This document shows positions 11,363-21,626 of a DNA stretch of 64,000 nt, piece after piece; the first letter of the stretch is position 1, and every line of letters starts with the position of its first letter. The notes beneath the pieces were generated by a model that did no database searches, was not told the DNA's origin, and worked only from the letters and a program-made list of their open reading frames with translations. Position numbers and translations under genes: made by a program. This DNA is from Odiellus spinosus. Lineage: Eukaryota; Arthropoda; Arachnida; Opiliones; Phalangiidae. The DNA lies in NCBI GenBank assembly GCA_963920705.1, contig OY987240.1, positions 7,667,676-7,731,675 on the forward strand. The letters run 5' to 3'.

Positions 11363-11832
11363 CAGTTTGATTGTTAAGGGGGTGCACCGTAAACTAGTAC
11401 ATAACACCCACGCCAATCCGTGCGACTGCATCATTTGTCCGCAATAGTGCCGCACGCGAAACCACGCCCGGAACGGTAAGCAAGGCCAAAGAGCGAGAAC
11501 CGAAGTTAGCCAGACCAGTGCTCCCGCACAAACGTGCCGAGTGACTAAGGCAGCAGAAGGTGGAGAATCGGCTTGGCGACCAGAACCAACACAGCAGTGG
11601 CATACGTCCCCATTAATGTAACCGTGACCCACAAGACCGACTCAATGGCAGAGGGAGCTGCCTGAGGCCGTACCCCGCAGGAACGGGTAATACGACCCCC
11701 GCGAGTCGGCCAGGTTGGGGCGAGACGGCCGTGTTCCAATTCGCGGAACTAGGACGGATCCTAGAACTCGGGCCCCCTCACCACGACAAGGATGGAACAC
11801 TACCTCCACCCTGCGCACGGACAGGTAGGGGG
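11363..11832. mobile_element. GC-rich element nested in the hAT leader
   Basis: Third copy of the 6.7-7.8 kb family, flanked by a 15-bp duplication TGTGATTATGTACAT at 11348-11362 and 11833-11847. Directly after the right duplicate comes AATTGTTAAGGGGGTG and CGTAAACT, the start of the same family again. This locus too therefore looks like a head-to-tail pair whose second member is truncated or very diverged. Confidence 0.75.
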
Positions 11833-11976
11833 TGTGATTATGTACATGTGAATTGTTAAGGGGGTGTTTCGTAAACTAAGTACACTTCACCCCTATATAC
11901 TCCCAGCGCGGAGCCACTCTGTAGTCGCTTACGCGGTAGTGAGAGTCATTATGGGGACTTCGCTGTGCATATAGAG

Positions 11977-11990
11977 CTGGCGCCACCTAG
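11977..11990 (-). promoter_or_regulatory. CTCF-like word
   Basis: Read on the minus strand this is CTAGGTGGCGCCAG, close to the AGRTGGCGC core recognised by insect CTCF. It is one of several such words in the window. Sequence match only; occupancy is unknown. Confidence 0.3.
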
Positions 11991-13074
11991 AATCCTAGAT
12001 TCTTTTAATTTGTCATCTGCTTTTATTGCTGACTGCTAGGCCTTAACTACTAGATATTTTTGGGCGCGCATATCAGTTACACTGGAGCCATTTTAGTTCA
12101 AGGTAAGGTTGCTTTTGTTGATTTAAATTAAAAATTATAATCTAATTTTACCTTTTCATTAATTTACTGAATGTGGTGTCACATTCATTTTATAGCAGCA
12201 CCTATTCCGATTCGTAATAATGCCAAAACACAAAACGAAATTCAGTGACTCTTGGCTAGATAAATATGACAGTAAAACTTTAACAAGTGAATGGTGTACA
12301 AGAAGTAAAATTTCTGAATATTCGGCCTTTTGCAAGGTAAGTAAGAACGATTTTTCAGTGGCTAATCAAAGTTTTATACAAGTCGTACATGTTTCGTCTG
12401 GTAAAAAACATTTGGAAAAGTTAAAGGACTTGGAAAACCAGACTCAGTTGAAGTTAGTGAAGGGAGAGCATGATGAAAAAACACTATTTTCTTTTAAATT
12501 GTTGAGCCACAAGGATCAACAAGCTAAAGCTGAAATTCTTTGGGTGCTAAAAATGGTTGCCCAAAACTGGTCTTTTGCCTCTTGTGATGGAATGGGAAAA
12601 ATGTTTCAAGCTATGTTTCCCGGAAGCGTGACTGATGGATCATTTAGCTTGAATCATTCGAAAGTATCATATTTAATATCTGATGCTCTAGGACCTTATT
12701 TTCACGAGAAGATGTTGATGGATTTGAAAACCTCCTCTAGTCCATTTTTCAGTATCCAATACGATGAAACTACCAATTCTCAGAATAAAAAAGGGCTAAT
12801 GTTAAAAATAAGATTCTGGTCTGATAAATCAAATGGAGTTGTGGTGCGTCACCTACAAACGTATCTTTTAGGCTATGCTAATGGCGAACATTTACAAACT
12901 AACGGAATTGAAAGTTTAGAGACAAACAGCTTGTTCGTAAAGAATATGGTTTGCCTGGCCAGTGACGGACCAAATGTTAATAAGAAGGTTTGGCGTCTTG
13001 TTATTGAAAAAGTAGTGGAATCTCGACCGCCAGATTGTAAAGAAAACCTTCTGGATATTGGAAGCTGTAATTTG

Positions 13075-14340
13075 GGTTTATAGCCAGTACCGCAGTTTCC
13101 CGAAAGCGCAGTTTCCCAAAGCGCAGTTCCCCAAATCATTTCTCAACCAGAGACGTCCACGAAATACTCGTATACTTGATCCTAATACCTTGAACATAAG
13201 ACAAAATCTTTCATTGTTAATTTTTAAGTTAATTTTAAATCTCTTTTTAAAAGAGTTCGGTACATAATGTCGAAAATCATAGTCTCGAATGAAAGAATAA
13301 ATAGCCTTACCTACACTACCGTAATCTAACCTAACTTTACCTATGCTATTTAACCTTACCTAAAATATTTTTGTAAATTTTCAGCATTAGACGTCCAAAC
13401 ACTGAGCCCGCAATTCTAGGAAAATGAGTTTATACGAATGACAGATTAAATAGCCTAACCTACACTACCGTAATCTAACCTAACCTTACCTAAAATATTT
13501 TTGTAAATTTTTAGCATTAGACGTCCAAAAACTGAGCCCGCAATTTTAAGAAAATGAGTTTACGAATGACAGATTAAATAGCCTAACCTACACTATCGTA
13601 ATCTAACCTAACCTTACCTATGCTATTTAACCTTACCTAAATAATTTTTGTAAATTTTCAGCATTAGACGTCCAAAAACTGAGCCCGCAATTATAAGAAA
13701 ATGACTTTATATGAATGACAGATTAAATAGCCTAACCTACACTACCGTAATCTAACCTAACCTTACCTATGCTATTTAACCTTACCTATGCTATTTAACC
13801 TTACCTATGCTATTTAACCTTACCTTAAATATTTTTGTAAATTTTCAGCATTAGACGTCCAAAAACTGAGCCCGCAATTATAAGAAAATGAGTTTATACG
13901 AATGACAGATTAAATAGCCTAACCTACACTACCGTAATCTAACCTAACCTTACCTATGCTATATAACCTTACCTAAAATATTTTTGTACATTTTCAGCAT
14001 TAGACGTCCAAAAACTGAGCCCGCAATTATAAGAAAATGAGTTTATACGAATGACAGATTAAATAGCCTAACCTACACTATCGTAATCTAACCTTACCTT
14101 ACCTAAAATATTTTTGTAAATTTTTAGCATTAGACGTCCAAAAACTGAGCCCGCAATTATAAGAAAATGAGTTTATACGAAAAACCCCTTTTGGAAATGC
14201 GCAAATGAGAAATGCTCTTTTGGCAATCGCGCTTTTGGGAAACTGCTCTTTTGGCAAAACTGCGCTTTTGAGAAACCGCTCTTATGGGAGTGCGCAAATG
14301 GGAACTGCTTTTTTGGCAACTGCGCTTATGGCTACATACC
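13075..14340. mobile_element. Phrase-armed element, copy B (six internal repeats)
   Basis: Begins GGTTTATAGCCA and ends TGGCTACATACC, flanked by a perfect 8-bp duplication GTAATTTG at 13067-13074 and 14341-14348. The left arm carries GCGCAGTTTCCC-type phrases; the right arm carries the inverse (GCGCTTTTGGGAAA types). The 8-bp duplication fits hAT-like mobilisation, but no coding sequence is present. It split a transposase codon run exactly, which independently confirms both boundaries. Confidence 0.92.
13285..14190. repeat. Tandem array inside copy B, ~150-bp unit
   Basis: Six units, each with AATGACAGATTAAATAGCC, a CCTAACCTACACTACCGTAA stretch, TTTTTGTAAATTT, CAGCATTAGACGTCCAAAAA and GAGCCCGCAATTATAAG. 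Sub-repeats of CCTTACCTATGCTATTTAA vary in number. Copies D and E hold two and one unit respectively. Confidence 0.88.
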
Positions 14341-15047
14341 GTAATTTGCACACTATGGACAACGCTCTGAGAAAAGTAATTAGCCAATTTGGAGAAGACG
14401 TTTCTGACCTTGCAATATTTGTATTTTACTGGTTTAAGAAGTTATGGGCTCGAATGGAAGATTTCCAGGACATTCAGATGAAATACACAGTTCCTTCACG
14501 TTGTTTTATCAAACATGTTGAGACAAGATGGTTAACTTTACAGCCTGCTGCTGAACGTTTACTTGAACAAATTGAGCCAATTAAAGAATACTTTTTAAAA
14601 GAACTAGCTTAACCAGACAAGAATAAAGCATTAGGACTAGCAGGAAACAAAAGATATCAGGCCATATGCCAAATTTTGCGTAAAAAATGGATTATTCCTG
14701 AAATTAATTTGTTTATTTCGGCTTGTCAAGCTTTTTCTCGGTGTCTCTTATTGTTCCAAAAAGATGAACCAATGATCCACTTACTTTTTGAAGATCTTAG
14801 AGATTTGGCTATCATAATCTTGTCTAAAATCGTGAAGCCAGAAGTAATAGAAGCGAACAAATTTAAACTCTACAAAATTAATCTTAATGTTACAGAAAAC
14901 CCAAATCTACTGCCTCTTTATAAAATAGAGTTGGGAACTATTATTACCGAAAACCTGAATTCACTACCTGATAAAGATCGTAAGCTTTTCCTAATTTCAG
15001 CACAAAAATGCTTTGCAAGCATAACTGAACATTTATGGAAAAAGAGT

Positions 15048-15864
15048 GGTGTGTGCCTATTAGCGCAGTTCCTATCAGCGCAGTTTCCCATTAGCGCCAT
15101 TCCCATTTGCGCCGTTTCCCACTTGCGCCGTGTCCCATTTCCGCCGTTTACGTTATGGAGATAAACGTTTTCTAATAGAATAGCCGTGGTTCGATAGCGG
15201 AATGGATAGCATAGACGGCTTCTGATCAGAAGATAGTGAGTACGAGCCTACATCCGGAAAATGATATGTTATAGTTTTCGATTTATTTGGTTCTAATTGT
15301 TGTTCATTTTAGTTTTAATTGTTGTTAGCAGTTTCAGATAATGTAGGAAAAATTGGAAAAAAAACTAAATAGGTTGTGGGGTCATTTTAGCGTACGTGTT
15401 TCTGTTCAGTTTTGCATATTTTACGTCGGGCTCAATTACAGATTTAATTTTAATAGGGGTCAAGTTTTTTGATGCTAAAATAAAGGACAAAATGGTACTA
15501 CTAAATTACAAATTTTCATTTAGGTAATGCTCATTTGTTAATTCTCTTTTGAACGTGATTCAGTGGTTTATGTTATGTTAGTTATGAGACAGTAAATGCT
15601 GAAACAGGAAACCCTTGTGAAAGTAGGGTTAAAATATTTTTAGGAAAGAGTGGATTGAGCGTCTAGGACATAGCGGTTATTGGGAAACGGCGCTAATGGG
15701 TAACGGCGCTACTGGGAAACGGCGCTAATGGGAAACGGCACTTATAGGAATTGCGCTAATGGGAAATTGCGCAAATGGGAAACTGCGCAAATGGGGATGG
15801 CGATAATGGGAATGGCGCTAATGGGAAACTGCGCTAATAGAAACTGCGCTAATGGATATAATTC
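15048..15864. mobile_element. Phrase-armed element, copy C, with a different core
   Basis: Starts GGTGTGTGCCTATTAGCGCA. The right arm repeats GCGCTAATGGGAAA and GCGCAAATGGGAAA phrases (15670-15850). Flanking 8-mers AAAAGAGT (15040-15047) and AAAAGACT (15865-15872) differ at one base, a plausible old target duplication. The core lacks the ~150-bp tandem units and instead holds a tRNA-like segment. It interrupts the hAT transposase gene after the codons for EHLWKK. Confidence 0.75.
15183..15257 (+). pseudogene. tRNA-like sequence, nearest to tRNA-Arg
   Basis: Contains an A-box-like TAGCGGAATGG, the stretch AATGGATAGCATAGAC, CTTCTGATCAGAAGAT in the anticodon-arm position, and a B-box-like GAGTACGAGCC with one mismatch. 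The order and spacing match a tRNA, and the wording resembles arginine tRNAs. The acceptor and anticodon stems do not pair properly, so it is a degenerate tRNA or a SINE head, not a working gene. Confidence 0.45.
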
Positions 15865-17099
15865 AAAAGACTTGATTGTCAAATACATTGGTTAAGCATT
15901 TTCGCTTCTTAAAGCCGGAAGAAAGAAAAAAATCTAAAAGTTTGGAGGATCTTCTTATTGTGGCCAAAGCTTTACCATTGAAGGACTCTATCAAAATATG
16001 TTCCGCGAAAACAGACGAATGGTAATTATTAAAATTTGAGAATCTACAATACTTTAAAGAATTCACCCAATGAGAATTGCTCATTATTGGTTCAAAATTG
16101 GAGATATAAAATGCAACCTTAATACTACAAAATATCCAACAATCATGCAAGTTGTAAAAGCTGTTCTAGTAATTCCACATGGTAACGCCGAAGTTGTAAG
16201 AGGGTTTTCCAAATCTGCAAAGGTTATAACACCAGACAGAATCCACTTGTCTCTTCCAACAATTAACGCGGTCATGTCTATCAAAGATGCCATCACAGGG
16301 TACGAGAAAGTTCTCCATGGATTTCCAATAACAAAGGAACTTATAACAAAAACTAAACAAGCACATTCATCCTACAGGCTAAGAGTAGAGAAAGAAAAAA
16401 AAACCAGGAAGAGAGAAAACAAAGGAAATTTCCGAGAATGAACAGTTACAAGCTCAAATTAAAAATGAGAAGCAATCAAAGCAAAAAGATGAACTGTCGA
16501 AACTGTCGAAAGATGTGGGTCATTTAAAAGACGAAAAAGAGAAGTCAGAGTCAATTTCAAATAATCTTCTTGAAGAGGCTAATTCCAAACTTAAAACTGC
16601 TAGAATGAAAAAAGATTTCACCGGGGTCACAGTTGCTCAACTTATGCTTGATACTCTTGAAGAGCAAAGGATAAAAGAACAAGATAGTTTGAAGGTACTA
16701 AAAAAAAAGTAGAAATTTTACAAAAAAGACAAAACTCTGTTATTGATAGTTATTTGGCCAAAAAACCAAAACTAACAAATTAAATGTAACTTAAGGGCCC
16801 TTTCTAAAAGTTTTCTAGTCAGAAAAAAACTTAAAACTACATGTTTCCTATGTTAAGTTTCTAAATAAAAAAAAATCAAGTGAGAAGTAACTGTGATTGT
16901 AAAGTTCCTAACTTCTGGAAAATAAAAGTTTCATTTCTGTATTTTTTTAAAAGGTATTTTTGTTGAAAATTGTTCAGTAAAATCCTATGAAACCAAATTT
17001 TGTGTCCTGTATAATCCTATATATTTAAAATAATAATCCTACAAATCCTATAAGGAATTTAAATTTTTAACTGGGCTCCCTGTATACGCTATTTTGCCG

Positions 17100-17712
17100 G
17101 GTTTATAGCCAGTAGCGCAGTTTCCCGAAAGCGCATTTCCCAAAAACGCAGTTCCCGAAAGCGCATTTCCCAAAAACGCAGTTCCCAAAAGCGCAGTTCC
17201 TAAAAGCGCAATTTCAAAAGCGCAGTTTCCCAAAAGCGCAGTTCCCAATAGCGCAGTTCCCATGACAGTTCCTAATGACAGATTAAAAAGCCTAACCTAA
17301 CCTTACCTATGCTATTTAACCTTACCTAAAATATTTTTGTAAATTTTCAGCATTAGACGTCCAAAAACTGAGCCCGCAATTATAAGAAAATGAGTTTATA
17401 CGAATGACAGATTAAATAGCCTAACCTACACTACCGTAATCTAACCTAACCTTACCTATGCTATTTAACCTTACCTAAAATATTTTTGTAAATTTTTAGC
17501 ATTAGACGTCCAAAAAATGAGCCCGCAATTATAAGAAAATGAGTTTATACGAAAAAACCCTTTTGGAAATGCGCAAATGAGAACTGCTCTTTTGGCAACC
17601 GCGCTTTTGGGAAACTGCTCTTTTGGCAAAGCTGCGCTTTTGAGAAACCGCTCTTATGGGAGTGCGCAAATGGAAACTGCTCTTTTGGCAACTGCGCTTA
17701 TGGCTACATACC
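17100..17712. mobile_element. Phrase-armed element, copy D (two internal repeats)
   Basis: Begins GGTTTATAGCCAGTAGCGCA and ends TGGCTACATACC. It is flanked by perfect 8-bp TTTTGCCG at 17092-17099 and 17713-17720. Left arm phrases GCGCAGTTCCC/GCGCATTTCCC, right arm the inverse. Two ~150-bp internal units. It lies 10 bp beyond the right end of the hAT element. Confidence 0.92.
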
Positions 17713-17720
17713 TTTTGCCG

Positions 17721-18336
17721 TCTGCCAAAATCTTCTTGACCTCCAAAGATACTGCGTTTAATTCGTATCACAAAGAGAAGCAGACAACGCGAGACAAAAG
17801 ACGAGGGCAGGAAAAAATATTTCTAAATTATTGAGACTTAAAGAGGGAAAATTCACGTTAACAATGCCGCGGTTTTTCGAAGTGAATCAGAAACGTAAAA
17901 CAAAGTCTGAAAGTTGGAAATCAAACTTTCTGTAAGATAAGCGCGGGTCGTAAAAGCCATTATTACGTTCGCGGGCCGGGTGGCGTGTTGGCCACCTCTG
18001 CTCTTGTTAAAGAACACTTGCTTAAGAATTACCACAAAGAACAATTGTTATACACAAAATAATCGCTAAATTAATACATTAATTATCTTTCAGACTGCTC
18101 TTAACCTCTCCTCTGAACTTAATTTCAAATCAATGATAATTTGTGTCAACCGAGAAAACTTCGGTCTTGAATTCAAATACCTAAAGATGACTATGTACAT
18201 AACTAAATAAAATTCGGATCATAAAAATGGTACAATATACCTTTGAATATAGCCCGTCAAGGTTTTTCAAACACAGGTAATGTTTGAAACTTTTTACACC
18301 ACATTAACAAAAAGGTCAAAGTTTATTTTAACATTC
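17721..18336. other. No gene recognised
   Basis: AT-rich sequence with no supported exon, RNA gene or repeat apart from short A/T runs. Confidence 0.5.
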
Positions 18337-18606
18337 CACGTAATCAGTTTACAAGCTTGTGGCTTTGACTTTGCGAATACGTAACTGATACCAAAGGTTG
18401 CAATTAGTCAGGTAATCACGTAATCCGTGTACAAGTTTGTACCATTGAACATGATTACATAACTGATGTCATAACCAAAGGCTGCAATAAATTTCGTAAT
18501 CAAGTAATCAGTGTATAATCTTGTAGAATTGACTTTGATTACTTAATTACTTACCGCATTATCAAAGGCTGGAATAGTTACGTATCCACGTAATCAGTGT
18601 ACATAT
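18337..18606. repeat. Tandem repeat, ~84-bp period, about 3.2 copies
   Basis: Units begin near 18337, 18417, 18501 and 18587 with CACGTAATCAGTGTACA-like words. They include TTGACTTTGATTAC and ACCAAAGGCTGCAAT-like words. Copies differ by substitutions and small gaps. Confidence 0.75.
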
Positions 18607-19740
18607 TTTACTGAAGTGGTGTACGGGGTCTACGGCAACTGGTTGGGGGAAAATTGGGCGTGTTAAAATTCGGGGTACCATATCTGGAGAAGGCCAGTTT
18701 GGTTAATGAGATAATTGGATGGGTGACCTTTGGATGGGTGACCTTTGGGTGGTTGAGAAAATTGGGTGAACGACAGTTGGATAGATGCGATACTTGGATG
18801 GGTGACCTTTGGGTGGATGCGAAAATTGGGTAAACGACAGTTGGATAGAAGCGGTGATTGTTTAGATGGCAAGTGGGTGGATGCAAAAATTGGGTGAACG
18901 GAAATGTGGCGCATGGAACAATTTGATGAGTATGATAATTTGATGGATTTAAAGGCTATGTTCCATTGCAGCGAATTCCACTGGATGGGTTAGATTGAGG
19001 AATCAACTTGGAGGGATGGGTTAGTTCGAGTGATTAACTAACCTAACCTTACTTACAATATTATAAGAGGGAAGGGCCAGTTCGAGTGATTAACTAACCT
19101 AACCTAACCTAAAATATTACAAGGGTTTCGGGCTTTCAGGAGGGATTAACCAGTTGGAGGAATGCGCTAGTTTAATAGATTAACTAACATAACCAAAAGC
19201 TTTCATTGAACACATTTGTAGATTGAAAATTTAAACCCTGACCATTAATATTATGGTGTCCGGAACCGGAAATATCGTAAACTCACTTGGAACGCGTAAT
19301 ATCGACCCAGACTGAATATTTGTAGTACAAATATTCAGTCTGGGTCGATATTATGCGTTTTGTACATAAAAACTTTAACCTTATCCAAACCTGCCATCTC
19401 CAATATGACAATTCTTCCCTTTCTTTCCGAAATACTAGACCAAATATACATCCTCAGCCAATAATCCAGCCTGTTAACCCAACATTCGTCCAAATACTTG
19501 GCACAGCCGCCCAGTACTTGTCCACCCAGTTTTTAACCACCGAATTATCACGCCCATCCAGTGCTCGTTCTCCCCATTATCGCATCCAAAAAATGAAAGC
19601 ATCCAGACAAATTTCGTACACCGAATTATCGGATCCACAAAATTGATATTCACCAAATTATCGCATCCAACTAATGTTCGTTCACCAAATTTGCGTCCCC
19701 CAATTTGGGTCCACCCAATTAGGGACCATCTTATAGACTC
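18607..19740. mobile_element. Fold-back element with TTGGATGGGTGA phrase arms
   Basis: The left arm (about 18630-18930) is made of drifting phrases such as TTGGATGGGTGACC and AAAATTGGGTGAACGACAG. The right arm (about 19430-19735) is made of their reverse complements, such as ATCGCATCCA, TTCACCAAATT and CCACCCAATT. Between them lie an AGGTTAGG-like region and a 69-bp palindrome. It encodes no protein. Outer ends and target duplication could not be fixed by eye. Confidence 0.6.
19291..19359. repeat. 69-bp near-perfect palindrome
   Basis: Two 34-bp arms are centred on base 19325 and pair with one mismatch. Key words are TATCGACCCAGACTGAATAT and its inverse. It can form a cruciform or, if transcribed, a long hairpin. 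It sits at the core of the larger fold-back. Confidence 0.92.
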
Positions 19741-19929
19741 TATCCCTGGTTGGCCACTCTAATAAGCGGATAACCGTCTGGTCATTTACACTTTTTTGAT
19801 GTGAAGTAATAAAAATGTAAATTGAATAATTTAGATATATTCCAGAACATACTGGGAATTATGGAACAATTGAGGTAAGAAAATAAATATGTTTATATTT
19901 TCGTTCAACTTTCAGCGCAGATATATTGG

Positions 19930-20085
19930 CGAATTAGATGTATATGGGCTAAACGGAGTCCCATTCGACCGAAAAATCTGCACTTGGTGAAGTTGGCGGG
20001 TTTAGTATTCGGTCCAATGAACAAGAAACTTTACTTATGGGATTTGAAAAATTAAATTCCCGGGAATACAAAAATTTTATCTTTG
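19930..20085. repeat. Core fragment of the A/F phrase-armed family
   Basis: Shares TTCGGTCCAATG, AAATTAAATTCCCGGG and ATTTTATCTTTG with the interior of copy F (25390-25490). No GCGC arms are present. Confidence 0.55.
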
Positions 20086-20779
20086 CAAGCTGGACTTACA
20101 ATAATTTAATGCTCAAGTAAACTAAGCCCTTGGCCAATTTGAAGTTTTGTTAACGCGTCATTTTAATGTGATATTTCAATGCAATTAGTAACTACTAAAA
20201 ACACTACTGTTCTTCTAGAAATATGGCCAAAGGCATTCCAAATAAATCCTACATTAATTGAGAGTTATTTTTCCCGCAGGAAACATGGGTTATGAAAAAT
20301 CAAGTGTTAAAATACACATTTACCGCGGACTATTTGTTACGCTCTTTAAATTCAAGGTAAATCCATTCCCGTGATTCGCTCCCTTGATCCCCACTATAAA
20401 GCCAATTATAACTTTCGTGTTAGTGAAATACCATCCCACTTATTATTACAGAATAAATTTAGAAGACCATAAAATAGGTTTGTTTGACTTTTGCAAGATT
20501 CCAAAGCAAGATTACGCTCTCGAAGTACACGTAACTTAGTATTTTTTAAAACAAATATATATAAGAGACGGATTAGGCAAGTTCTAACGACAATCGTAAA
20601 AGCACGTGTCTGTTAAAGCCTTGAAATGACCGATAGAATAGACGAAGCGCTTCAAGAAAAGCCTGAAAGTGACGTGGCATTTACATCGTTTTCGCTCACT
20701 CTCAGTCGAACCAAAGTTGTTAACTGCTTATCTTTGATGCGCAGTCACCTGATGTCGCGACATCACGCGCTCGTCTGTA

Positions 20780-21030
20780 TCAGGTCTAATTACAGCAGGC
20801 TAAATTCTAGCGGAATCTCTATAATTTCGTATTTTCTATGAAGCGTAGGGCTGCTTTCCAAGCTTCAAGAAACGAAGAGAGAGGAAACTTCAATTCGCCA
20901 AAAAAGATTTGCGATGGCGCAGTTAGTTTAAGTGTTTGACCAAATGAGGGAAAATAAAAACGAGGAGCAAAGCGCAGTTTTAGAGGCTATGAACGACACG
21001 AATCATAACGTGTGGACTCTCTTCCATTTC
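20780..21030. repeat. Dispersed repeat shared with 5.6-5.8 kb
   Basis: Aligns with 5593-5830 (AATTACAGCAGGCTAAATTC, AATTCGCCAAAAAAGATT, ATAACGTGTGG blocks). Two short open frames overlap it (20626-20841 and 20932-21117), but neither is conserved as a whole between the copies. Confidence 0.6.
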
Positions 21031-21135
21031 TGGTTCTCCCACGGTTCAGGGAACGACTATTTAAGACACAATACTGTCAATCGGTATATTTGTAAGCCTA
21101 TTATTATCTCTATGTAGCCAGCTAACAATGCTATC

Positions 21136-21618
21136 GGTTTAGCCAGTAGCGCAGTTTCACAATAGCGCAGTTCCCCAAATCATTTCTCAGCCAGAGACGT
21201 CCACGAAATATTCTTATTCTTGCACCTAATATCTTGAACATAAGACAAAATCTTTCATTGTTAATTTTAAATCTCTTTTTAAAAGAGTTTGGTACTTAAT
21301 GTCGAAAATCATAATCTCGAATGACAGAATAAATAACCAAACCTTACCTAAACTAGCCTAACCTAACCTACCGTAACCCAACCCAACCTTACCTATGCTA
21401 TTTAACCTTACCTAAAATATTTTTGTAAATTTTCAGCATTCGACGTCCAAAAACTGAACCCGCAATTATAAGAAAATGCGTTTATACAAAAACACCCTTT
21501 TGGAAGTGCGTAAATGAGAACTGCTCTTTTGGCAAAACTGCGCTTTTGAGAAACCGCTCTTATGGGAGTGCGCAAATGGGAACTGCTCTTTTGGCAACTG
21601 CGCTTATGGCTACATACC
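21136..21618. mobile_element. Phrase-armed element, copy E (one internal repeat)
   Basis: Begins GGTTTAGCCAGTAGCGCAG and ends TGGCTACATACC. Flanks ATGCTATC (21128-21135) and ATGATATC (21619-21626) match at seven of eight bases. It has the same left-subterminal block as copy B (TCATTTCTC-GCCAGAGACGTCC) and one ~150-bp unit. Confidence 0.85.
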
Positions 21619-21626
21619 ATGATATC

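Larger units (their letters stand above)
12220..16712 (+). pseudogene. hAT transposase of the ZNF862/ZMYM-like type, interrupted
   Basis: It starts at ATG 12220. The N-terminus has FSDSWL and a degenerate BED/TTF-type finger in which the second Cys is lost (FCKVS). Then come FFSIQYDETT, FVKNMVCLASDG, and GSCNL directly abutting the first nested insertion. After removing 13075-14340 and one target copy, the frame continues GSCNL-HTMDNALRKV without a shift. It goes on through FIKHVETRWL and, after a single in-frame TAA at 14610-14612, PDKNKALGLAGNKRYQ. A second insertion interrupts after EHLWKK at 15048. Beyond it the frame is broken, then ends with AVLVIPHGNAEVVRGFS, the hAT C-terminal dimerisation motif, and a Lys/Glu-rich coiled tail to about 16712. 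Family assignment is firm. Two insertions, a stop and frameshifts show it is dead. Confidence 0.88.
11181..17082 (+). mobile_element. Second hAT transposon, carrying nested insertions
   Basis: The ends are CAGGGAGCCCAGT (11181-11193) and the inverse ACTGGGCTCCCTG (17070-17082). Flanks share TATACG (7 bp, TATACGC, if the terminal C is counted in), which is shorter than the usual 8-bp hAT duplication, probably through decay. Both ends have subterminal runs of ATCCTATAA-like words. The 5.9-kb span includes a GC-rich element at 11363-11832 and phrase-armed elements at 13075-14340 and 15048-15864; without these the element is about 3.3 kb. Confidence 0.85.

Noticed and set aside
15660..15850. Regular short repeats resembling a CRISPR array
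   Set aside because: There are no unique spacers of constant length; the units are a continuous drifting phrase, and this is an animal genome.
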